A program made the position numbers and the translations under genes. Below are positions 1 through 8,531 of a stretch of DNA of 41,930 nucleotides, one piece after another. The first letter of the stretch is position 1; every line of letters starts with the position of its first letter. The notes below the pieces were generated by a model that saw only the letters and a program-made list of their open reading frames with translations, did not search any database and had not been told where the DNA came from. The stretch spans positions 5,807-47,736 of the forward strand of contig JAHBMJ010000426.1 of the NCBI GenBank assembly GCA_018398765.1, written 5' to 3'. Source of the stretch: Chromera velia. Taxonomy: Eukaryota; Sar; Chromeraceae.

Positions 1-655
1 CCTCTTTGAAATTCTGATGCGTGCCTGCCTTCTCCCTCCTTCTCTCTTTGAAATTCTGATTCGTGCCTGTATGCCTTCTTCCTCCTTCTCCTCTTTGAAA
101 TTCTGATGCGTGCCTGCCTTGTTCCTCCTTCCCTCTTTGAAATCCTGATGCGTGCTTGCCTTTTGCCTCCTTCCCTCTTTGAAATTCTGATGCGTGCCTG
201 CCTTCTTCCTCGTTCCCTCTTTGAAATCCTGATGCGTGCCTGCCTTTTGCCTCCTTCTCTCTTTCAAATTCTGATGCGCGCCTGCCTTTTGCCTCCTTCC
301 CTCTTTCAAATTCTAATGTGTGCCTGCCTTGTTCCTCCTTCCCTCTTTGAAATTCTGATGCGTGCCTGCCTTCTCCCTCCTTCCCTCCTTGAAATTCTGA
401 TGCGTGCCTGCCTTTTTTTCTTTCTTTCTCCCTCCTTCCCTCTTTGAAATTTTGATGCGTGCCTGCATGTCTCTTCTTCCCTTTTTGAAATTCTAATGCG
501 TGCCTGCCTTTTTTTCTTTCTCCCTCCTTCCCTCTTTGAAATTCTGATACGTGCCTGCCTTTTGCCTCCTTCCCTCCTTGAAATTCTGATGCGTGCCTGC
601 CTTGTGCCTCCTTCCCTCCTTGAAATTCTGATGCATGCGTGCCTTCTTCCTCTCT
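1..655. repeat. 42-bp minisatellite array, left arm
   Basis: About fifteen head-to-tail copies of a 42-bp unit, built around TTTGAAATTCTGATGCGTGC followed by a pyrimidine-rich spacer of variable length. The array is already under way at base 1. Because 42 is a multiple of three, long spurious frames run through it on both strands as 14-residue periodic peptides. The same unit returns in reverse orientation at 1880-2520. No protein function is claimed. Confidence 0.95.
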
Positions 656-1010
656 CTTTCCTCCTCACCTTTGAGTGCGTGCTGCATGCCTGCCAGACAG
701 ACAGACACCTCTGTTTGGTCTGTCTGACTTTTCACTCTCTCCTCCTCACCTTTGAGTGCGTGCTGCGTGCCTGCCAGACAGAAAAACACCTCTTCTTGCT
801 GCCTCCTCCTCACCTCTGAGTGCGTGCTGCATGCCTGCTAGACAGACAGACACCTCTGTTTAGTCTGTCTGATTTTTCGCTCCCTCCTCCTCACCTTTGA
901 GTGCGTGCTGCGTGCCTGCCAGACAGACAGACACCTCTGTTTGGTCTGTCTGATTTTTCGCTCCCTCCTCCTCACCTTTGAGTATGTGCTTCGTGCTGCG
1001 TGCCTGTAAG
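656..1010. repeat. ~80-bp minisatellite adjoining the 42-bp array
   Basis: Four to five copies of a roughly 80-bp unit carrying CTCCTCACCTTTGAGTGCGT, then CAGACAGACAGACACCTCTG and a GGTCTGTCTGA segment, which gives each unit a small internal inverted pair (CAGACAGACA / TGTCTG). It shares the GCGTGCTGCATGCCTGCC core with the neighbouring 42-bp repeat, so the two arrays may have a common origin. Confidence 0.85.
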
Positions 1011-1079
1011 GGCCCACCCAATTGACCAGGCTTCACACGGACGAGGAAGATGGGAGCGAGAGAGTGCAAAAAGACAAAC

Positions 1080-1515
1080 AGAGAGCAAATAAATTAATGC
1101 TCAGTCTGAGTTGATCTAAAAAGGCTAAAAATAACTCAAATTATTCGTTTTTTTTAAAAAAAATGTGGAACTTTAAATGAATTTATAAGTAAAGTAGATT
1201 TACGTTTAATTAAATTTGTAGATTTTTAACTAGATTTTTGATGAAATTGGAGTTTCCTTATTCACTTAAATTCACTTTTTACACTTACTCTAGCATTTGT
1301 TTAAATTGTACATATGATACAAGACTTAGTTAGAGCTAGAGCTTAGAGTCGGTGTACCAACTTGCTAACTAACTTACCTAGATTTTAAATAATTTATCTC
1401 AGAAAATGTCTACTTTTAAAAAATTGATGTAATGATATGTAATGATTTTTTCTATTTATAGAATTCAAATTAAACATTGTATAGTCAATTAAATAAAGAA
1501 TTAATTTTATTTATC
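1080..1515. other. AT-rich island without genes
   Basis: Strongly AT-rich, with stops in all frames and no repeat ends or domains that I recognise. It sits between the two inverted minisatellite arrays. The composition contrasts sharply with the GC-balanced flanks and resembles the islands near 5690-6500, 13330-14060 and 29000-31690. Confidence 0.7.
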
Positions 1516-1765
1516 TTAACCGGCTTTGAAGTCCTTAAAAGTGCAGTCTAGATGCCGCCTCGCATACGAGGCGATCGCCTCGTTCAGAAACCTTATACAG
1601 TTGTTCTGTGCCTGCTGCCCCACTTTCGTCCCACCAGCCAGAAGTGCCCCCGACGGAAGCGTGGACTGGGAGGGCAAAACCGCTCTCGCACGGCCAACGT
1701 CGAGCGATGGCATGATGGAGACTCAGCGACGTCAGGCAGGCGCTGCACAGATCGGAAGAGAAAAA

Positions 1766-1880
1766 GAGGGAAGGAAGGAAGGAAGGAAGGAAGGAAGGAA
1801 CAAAGGAAAAAACGAAGAAAGACATGAATGAATGAATGAATGAATGAATGGAAGGAAGGAAGGAAGGAAGGAAGGAGGCA
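1766..1880. repeat. GGAA and GAAT tetranucleotide microsatellites
   Basis: A run of GGAA units (about 1768-1800) is followed by GAAT units (about 1824-1850) and more GGAA units, leading straight into the inverted 42-bp array. Confidence 0.9.
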
Positions 1881-2520
1881 GAAGGCAGGCACGCATCAGA
1901 ATTTCAAAGGGGGAAGGAGGAAGAAGGCAGGCACGCATCAGAATCTCAAAGAGGGAAGGAGGCAAAAGGCAGGCACGCATCAGAATTTGAAAGAGAGAAG
2001 GAGGCAAAAGGCAGGCACGCATCAGAATTTGAAAGAGGGAAGGAGGAAAAAGGCAGGCACGCATCAGGATTTCAAAGAGGGAAGGAGGAAGAAGGCATGC
2101 AGGCACGCATCAGAATTTCAAAGAGGGAAGGAGGCAAAAGGCAGCCACGCATCAGGATTTCAAAGAGGGAAGGAGGAAGAAGGCAGGCACGCATCAGAAT
2201 TTCAAAGAGGGAAGGAGGCAAAAGGCAGGCACGCATCAGGCACGCATCAGAATTTCAAAGAGGGAAGGAGGCACAAGGCAGGCACGCATCAGAATTTCAA
2301 AGAGGGAAGGAGGCAGAAGGCAGGCACGCATCAGAATTTCAAAGGAATGATTGAGGAAGAAGGCAGGCACGAATCAGAATTTCAAAGAGGGAAGGAGGCA
2401 AAAGGCAGGCACGCATCAGAATTTCAAAGGAAGGATTGAGGAAGAAGGCAGGCACGAATCAGAATTTCAAAGAGGGAAGGAGGCAAAAGGCAGGCACGCA
2501 TCGGAATTTCAAAGGAAGGA
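1880..2520. repeat. 42-bp minisatellite array, inverted right arm
   Basis: About fifteen copies of the reverse complement of the unit at 1-655, built around GGCAGGCACGCATCAGAATT followed by TCAAAGAGGGAAGGAGG. Together with the left array it makes an inverted repeat of arrays separated by about 1.2 kb. Two copies of a further motif, GCTGCACAGATCGGAAGAGA, lie just outside the array at 1741-1761 and 2571-2590. Confidence 0.95.
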
Positions 2521-2639
2521 TTGAGGAACGGAAAGTGAAGTCTCCTTGTGAAGACCCGTGGCAGGCAGACGCTGCACAGATCGGAAGAGAGAAGGTCGGC
2601 CTCCTACCAGAAGAAGCGAGAGGCACGCGAGAGGCAACA

Positions 2640-3280
2640 GGGACGGGCAGAAAAGTCTGAGAAAGTCTGCGCACTATTCCGAAGAAAGAGACCTGCCAAA
2701 ACAAGAACGCGATGAGGCAGGTGAACTTACACGCACTCGATCTGAGCTTGTGGGGGTGCCAAAGGCTCGTGCAGGAGAGCGAACAACTGCAGAGAAAGAC
2801 GAGCGGCACAGAGGATGCTCTTTCAACATGCATGCATGCAACGAATTATAACGGTCTTAAAATAGCCCCAAGTACCGATACAGAAATCTGACAAAAAGTC
2901 TGACGGCTATATAGGTCCTGGAAATCTGGTCGCGGGTTTATGCCCTTCGCGTGGCGCCTTTATAGGCGTCAGATTCGCGTTGATGCCTCGCGATTTGCGG
3001 TCAGACCCTATATAGGGCCCGTCAGATTTCAGAAATCTTTCGCCCGTCAGATTTCCTATATAATCAAAGTGGATGCCATATATGGATGCCATTCGATTGA
3101 TCTCCCCTGTGCATTCCTTTTCGTTTTGTCGCGACTTGCCCGTTTACCATCTCAATCGCGGACTGCCGACCAGCAAGAGAAACGTACAAGCGATCTGTTT
3201 TTGGGAACGTCATTGCTGATCTTCTGACCTTGCGAAGGCAACACGTCCTGTCTACTCTACCGACTCTCCAGTAAGTGACC
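2640..3280. other. Upstream region of the BI-1 gene, with TATATAGG/CGTCAGAT motif copies
   Basis: No convincing coding region. Between about 2893 and 3060 there are three related copies, in both orientations, of a motif combining TCTGACGG and TATATAGG: near 2900, near 3001-3030, and near 3043-3063. Further copies of the CGTCAGATT part occur between them. The cluster lies 220-390 bases before the BI-1 start codon, so it may be promoter-associated or a remnant of a small repeat. Confidence 0.4.
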
Positions 3281-4258
3281 ATGGAGGCATTCGAAAGCTT
3301 CACCCAAAACTTTGAAGGAGGGCTAGAGCCTCTCCTCAAGATGACTCCACTGGAGCCCCGCATTCAGAAACACCTTGCCAAGGTGTACACCTTCCTCACA
3401 GCAGGAATCCTGGTAACTTCATTTGGGGTTTGGACACAAATCAATGTCTTCTCCATCCCCCCTTTTCTTTCTCTTATTGCTACCATTGGCACCATGTGGA
3501 GCGTCATGTCCAGAACATCAACAGATCCCAAAGAGGTCAGCCAAGAGGGGAGAACAGTGCTCTTTGCATACACGGTCTTTGTGTTCCTGCTCTCCACTTC
3601 TTTCCCAAATCCCGACCTCATGTAAATTGTGTGGTTTCTTCTTTGCCCTCGTTCTCTTCTGCTCCCCCCTCCCTTGTCACCCTCCACCCCCCCCCCTCAT
3701 TCATGCTTCCACCGATTTCATGCTCCTTCTCTCTCCTGCTGCTTCCTCTGTGTACGCCTGCAGGTAGTAAAACCGTATCGGTTGGGTATGGCCCTCCTGT
3801 TCTTCTTCTTCAAGGGAGCAGCCATGGGGAACTACATTGACGTCGTGACCAGATTCCACCCAGGAATTCTGCCCACGGCCTTCTTCAGCACCTTGGCAGT
3901 CTTCCTTTCCTTCTCAGCTGCTGCTCTGCTGGCTAAGAGGAGAGAATACATGTTCTTGGGAGGTTTGCTCGGAACGGCTCTGAGCATGATGTCCCTGTTC
4001 TCTCTGGCCAATATGTTCTTCTGGTCACGAGGGCTGAATGATGCGCTCCTGTACGTCGGTGTGTTTGTTTTCGCTGGTTATATTATCTTTGACACACAGG
4101 TGATTGTCGAACAGAGCGCCAACGGTCAGGTGGACTTTGTCAGGCAGGCCATCCAATTGTACGTCAACTTAGTGGCTCTCTTCATTCGAATCCTCGCCAT
4201 TCTCGCGAAGAACCAACAAAAAAGGTCCTCAAACGACAAGAGGAGAAGAGGAGAGTAG
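3281..4258 (+). CDS. BAX inhibitor-1 family membrane protein (TMBIM6-like)
   Basis: This encodes a multi-pass ER membrane protein of the BI-1/TMBIM family, which in other eukaryotes modulates ER calcium leak and restrains stress-induced cell death. Exons are 3281-3535 and 3764-4258, giving 249 residues, close to the family's usual 240. The 228-nt intron has donor GTCAGC and acceptor TGCAG and joins DPKE to VVKPYRLG, exactly where family members run from the loop into the third membrane segment. Hydrophobic segments lie near residues 34-52, 56-74, 92-110, 118-138, 145-165, 172-190 and 202-220. The DTQ motif typical of BI-1 and a basic C-terminal tail rich in K and R are present. The ATG at 3281 is chosen because it gives the family-typical N-terminus. 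The exon 1 frame reads on into the intron and stops at 3625, so intron retention would truncate the protein. Confidence 0.93.
3536..3763 (+). other. Intron of the BI-1 gene
   Basis: The boundaries are set by the conserved protein: GAG before GTCAGC, and a polypyrimidine run with many C residues (3640-3760) before TGCAG. The phase is 0. Confidence 0.9.
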
Positions 4259-4860
4259 GCACAGAGGGAGTATGCTTCTTGTTCAGCTCGGCCCGCTCCT
4301 GAAGAGGGGACGGCGGGACATGCAGGCGTAGTGGTGCTTGAATGTACGATCGAGAGTATGCGAGAGGGGGGTCTGAAGCAGACGGACATGCAGTGACAGA
4401 GCCACTCGGATTCCAAAAAGGACAGAGAAGCGCCTGTCTTCTTCCTCTGCTGCATGACTGTTCTTGTGCGGCCTCCCGATTTATTGCAGTGAGTGAGTGA
4501 AGGGAGGAAGGAGGGGGTTTCTCTTCTTTCCTTCCTCCTGCTTCGAGGGTGCTCAGGTGCATGGGGTGAGTGAGGCTCAGCGGCGCAGTTTGCAAAATAA
4601 ATCAATAGGGAATATCAAGAGAGAAAGAAAACATCAAGGAACGAATTCGGATCATGCCCACAGTGGTCGATGGATTCCCTTCCCTTCACTGTCCTTCCCT
4701 GTACATCAAACAATCAAACCATGCAAGCCAATCAAGCTGCCTGTACGTCTGCAAAAGTGCAATCATGCATTTGGGCGTAGAAGCGATCAAACCGTCACCG
4801 TGCAGTCTGAATCAGTGATCGATATGCCGATGCATCATAAGAACGATGCATTTATAAAAT
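4259..4860 (+). other. 3' untranslated/intergenic region of the BI-1 gene
   Basis: No coding signal. AATAAA at 4596-4601 is a plausible polyadenylation signal, 338 nt after the stop codon. Confidence 0.5.
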
Positions 4861-4929
4861 GCCACGCCTAACTGTTTTGTTTGTTGTGGTCCTGGCATGT
4901 ATGTACGTGTTAACTGCCCTGTTGCAACC

Positions 4930-5203
4930 CTTCCCCCTTCTTTCTTTCCTTCCTGTCTTTGTTTCTTCATTTCTATATTTTTTTTTGTCTTTCGTTCTGT
5001 CTTTCCGTCTCTCTCTTTCCGCTTTTCTTTGTTTCTTTTTCTGCGGGCCTGCGGCAAATTCTGTCTTTCTGTCTTTCGAGCTCTCTCTTTCTCTTACTTT
5101 CTTAGTTTCTTTCTTTCTTTCTTTCTTTCTTTCTTTTTCTTTCTTTTCCTTTCTTTTTCTTTTTCTTTCTTTTTCTTTCTTTTTCTTTCTTTTTCTTTCT
5201 TTT

Positions 5204-5234
<31 letters not shown>

Positions 5235-5258
5235 CTCTCTCTCTAGCTCTCTCTCTGA

Positions 5259-5295
<37 letters not shown>

Positions 5296-5306
5296 TCTCT
5301 CTGAGA

Positions 5307-5338
<32 letters not shown>

Positions 5339-5372
5339 CTCTCTCTCTTCTCTCTCTCTCTCTCAGAGTCTC

Positions 5373-5411
<39 letters not shown>

Positions 5412-5421
5412 CTCCCCTCTC

Positions 5422-5469
<48 letters not shown>

Positions 5470-5505
5470 CCTCCCTCCCTCCCTCCCGCGTTCTCTCTCC
5501 TGTCT
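4930..5505. repeat. ~575-bp polypyrimidine microsatellite tract
   Basis: The plus strand is almost pure C/T. It grades from irregular TTTC repeats through regular TTTC and TTTTC units (5100-5235) to long TC runs broken by GAGACTC, GTCTC or CTCCTCC interruptions, and ends with CCCT units. Open frames across it (Leu/Ser and Phe/Leu repeats) are artefacts of composition. Confidence 0.97.
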
Positions 5506-5515
5506 GTCTAGTTAG

Positions 5516-6540
5516 TCCTCTCTCTTAGCTCTAGTCTTAGCTCTACGACCTGTCAGCCCCGGCGCTTTGCACCTCGGGCCGGGCGGCCCGGGCCCATAAT
5601 CCCAGCATGGCAGCATCTCTCAAAGCCTCCTAGCATCCTTCTGGCAATGCTTCTTGCCGTTGTGTCTTCGTCGACTCTCCGACAATCTTGGCTGATAAAT
5701 GTTCCGTTCACTATATTTAGATTCACTATAGTACTGTCAGGCTTGAACTTTTTTCAAGCTTTGAAGCAATGTTAGAAGCATATAGTTAGTTCTAGAGTTA
5801 GTTGCCAGTGTAACCCCTTTTCAGTGTTTCTCAGCTTAATTTACTCCAACTCAGGCTGCAGCATTCCCCTAAGCATTTCTAATAGAGTTTAAAAACTAAA
5901 TCATACTATAATCCAAACTAGAATCATACTGCTAGTAGAATCATACTAGAATCTATTTTAACAGAACCTTAAGCCGAACGTCACCCTAGTCTATAGACCC
6001 CCTATGATTTATTCTATGCTGATAACTATATACTACTAGGCTAATAAAATACATATGTATAGCAAAAAAAGAATAATCAAAAAAATTTAAAGTCTATAGC
6101 TCAAAGTTGAGAATCAAAGTTCTACAGCTATTAAAGTAACTAGCTAAATTATAAAGTAACGTATACTATAATGAATTATAAATTTTTGAATTGAGGCAGT
6201 TAAAGCCGGAAAGCCGCCACTTAGGCTCTAGCCAACCACGGGGTATGACATGCAATGTTGGTTTGTTAACCTAGTGCATTGACCCATTCACATATGACAA
6301 TATGAACTCACGCTAATTTGGATATGCATTCCTTTACCGCCCTCATACCCGCCAGAGGTTAGAACGATTGAGGATATAAGGGTGATTAGGGGCGACTAGA
6401 AGGGCGATTATATAGAATTACTATAATAACTCGATCCTAGGTACTTCTAAGAAGTTGAATGATGACTTATACAAAAGAACACATTCAAAATTATTCACAT
6501 ATAGCTTTATGCACAGACTTGCTACAGAGCCATCAGTCAG
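5516..6540. other. AT-rich, gene-free stretch
   Basis: A short GC-rich segment (5545-5600, with GGGCCGGGCGGCCCGGGCCC) is followed by AT-rich DNA to about 6530 that is crowded with stops in every frame. I see no transposon ends, RNA gene or domain here. Confidence 0.6.
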
Positions 6541-6792
6541 TCAGTCAGGCAGGTTTCCAGTCAAAGTGGACTGGAGAACCGCACACAGTCCTGCGTGCTT
6601 ATTCCTCCAGTCCTCCTTCCTAGCCTCCTGACACTTGCGCCGGGAGCAGTAGCGGGTGAAGTTGTACCCTCTACACTTCTGCATCACCGCTACGAGAGAC
6701 ACCCCCTCTCCGCAGACGATACAAAACTTGTCCCCCTTCCCCCCCATGAGGCATACACCCGCGAAGAATCGGATTCCATCCTCTCCTTTCAC
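6541..6792 (-). CDS. MYND-type zinc-finger-like exon (partial or isolated)
   Basis: The minus-strand frame of 83 codons contains a cysteine/histidine pattern close to a MYND finger. CIVC is followed by a spacer, then KC, then YCSRRKCQ, then DWRNKH and GLC, with the usual aromatic and basic residues between. One cysteine of the third pair is replaced (CRGY), and the spacing in YCSRRKC is one residue longer than usual. MYND fingers bind proline-rich partner peptides and often sit at the end of larger proteins. The frame ends at a TGA at 6541. No initiator or upstream exon could be settled between 6793 and 8500, so this may be the last exon of a gene, a small protein, or a remnant. Confidence 0.5.
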   Translation of the reverse strand: MKGEDGIRFFAGVCLMGGKGDKFCIVCGEGVSLVAVMQKCRGYNFTRYCSRRKCQEARKEDWRNKHAGLCAVLQSTLTGNLPD

Positions 6793-8531
6793 ATCACACC
6801 CCCTCTTCTTCTTTCCACATCGATTTCCACATCATCAACAAGCAGTCAGAATAGAACATTTGAAATCTATGCCCTAGTCTGTGGCCCCTAGATCCATGCT
6901 TCGTCCAAAACTTTGTCCTTCTCCTCTCCTCTCCTCTCCTCTCCTCCCCAAGCTCCCCACCGGCATCACCAGAAATATCCCTCTGTATCGGAACGAGTCG
7001 GATAAATCCAATCAGAGAGAGCTAAAGAGAACCCCCCAACGAAATGTGACAGGGGGAGCTGGGGCATGTTCTTCCGTCCGTCCAGCTGGCGAGAAGACCT
7101 TTGTTTGATCCGATCCATTGTCGATGAAGACAAAAGAATTAAAGGTATTCCCCCACCATGCACCTCTTCTCCCCCCCACTCGAGTGGAAAGGAAAAGACC
7201 TTCGGGAAAAGAACAGAAAACTTCTGCTCCGTACCGCAGGAAGGGCCACACAACGATTCCTGAAGATCATCAATGTGGAAAGGACCGACCGACAGCGTAG
7301 AAGAATCGGATTCCACCCTCCTCCCCTCCCCTCCCCGCCCCTCGATCCATCAACATCAACTATCGATCGATCGATCAAGTTCAGTTAGAGTCCCTACGCG
7401 GATGTCTGTGAAGCGACACTGGCCGCCCCAGTGTAACTTGACTGCACCACCTCATGCTCCGTCTCCCCTCTCGCTGCTGGTGTGGCTGGCTCCTGTACTT
7501 GTACTTGTTTTCTGCACGCAGCCGGCCAAGAAAGCGCACGGGAGAAAAGGTTGCGACACAAAAAGTTGCAGGAGCGCCCCTCTTTTCTGCCCAACCTCTG
7601 GCGCTGGAAGGAATCAAGGGGGAAGCTAGAAGGATCTCTTCGTGGCAGCTAGCTTGGGGTAGCTGGAGGGAGTGGGGCGGAAGTGATGAACCAGTGTCAA
7701 GCAGGGAGGGAGGGAGGGAGGGAGGGAAGGAGGGAGGGAGCGGAGAGAGAGGGGCTGAGAGGAGGGCAAGGATGCCGGGAGGCTGGCTGCAGGGGACAGC
7801 TCTACAGAGATGCGACAGAGAAGCAATTAGAGATTTGTACAGAGATTTGACAGAGAACTAATTTGAGGAGATTTTCTACCGAGATTCTACAGAGGTCGCT
7901 TTAGACAGAAGAATGAATGCGACTGCATTGAACGTCGACTCAGCTTTGTGTGGCATTATGACCGATTATGACGAACACCTCTTCTCAGGCTTGCCTCAAC
8001 AGCCATGCAAAGGAAGCCATGTCTTCGCTGCAACACCCGCGTGTGGCACCCAACACGCAAGGGTGGAGATTTTGACTTCCACGAAAAGGTTGTCACCACA
8101 CAAAAGAATACTCACTTTTTGGGATATTTTCCTCTTGTTCCCCCCGGCGCGTCCTTCAGGTCAAAGTCCATGTCGTCAGATCTCACTGACAGACCACCTG
8201 CAAGAACGAAGCCAAGCAGACAGACAGGCAGAAAGGAGAGAAGACCGGAAGGCAGGAAACGGGTCTCTGCGTATCGGTCAGGCAAGCAAGAGAGGAGCGC
8301 TGTTCTAGGTAGGGCATGTAGGCATGGATGCATGCAGGCAACCGGGCGGGAAAGGAAAGAAAGAAGAACGATCAGCCCCGCCCCCCTCCCCACCCGTGAT
8401 GAACTTTCACCGACGAAACAAGTGAATGAAGAGCTCACAGATCGATAGCAAAGGCAGAGATAGAGAGAAATACAAGTAGACCGACGAGAGCTTTATTCAT
8501 ATTCTGAACGAGCCCGGTGCTGGCTGGACAC
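6793..8531. other. Intergenic region with simple repeats
   Basis: Contains CCTCT runs (about 6930-6950), a GGGA run (7708-7740), and two copies of GAAGAATCGGATTCCA (6764 and 7300). A frame on the minus strand near 8112-8190 has an acceptor (CTTGCAG) and a donor (GTGAGT) and could be an exon, but I could not join it in frame to any neighbour. No product is proposed. Confidence 0.4.

Noticed and set aside
106..447. 113-residue periodic frame and similar frames at 306-668 and 1840-2439
   Set aside because: They are by-products of a 42-bp repeat whose length is a multiple of three; frames are open on both strands alike and have no start context or domain.
1..2520. CRISPR-like arrays
   Set aside because: There are no unique spacers between the repeats, the DNA is eukaryotic, and the units are contiguous minisatellites.
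1749..2589. AGATCGGAAGAG at 1749-1760 and 2578-2589, like the start of a sequencing adapter
   Set aside because: Both matches are followed by A rather than the adapter's C, and both lie inside a longer shared genomic motif (GCTGCACAGATCGGAAGAGA), so this is a local duplication and not adapter contamination.
4859..5515. 218-residue Leu/Ser/Phe frame
   Set aside because: Produced by the polypyrimidine tract; no stop can occur in C/T-only sequence.
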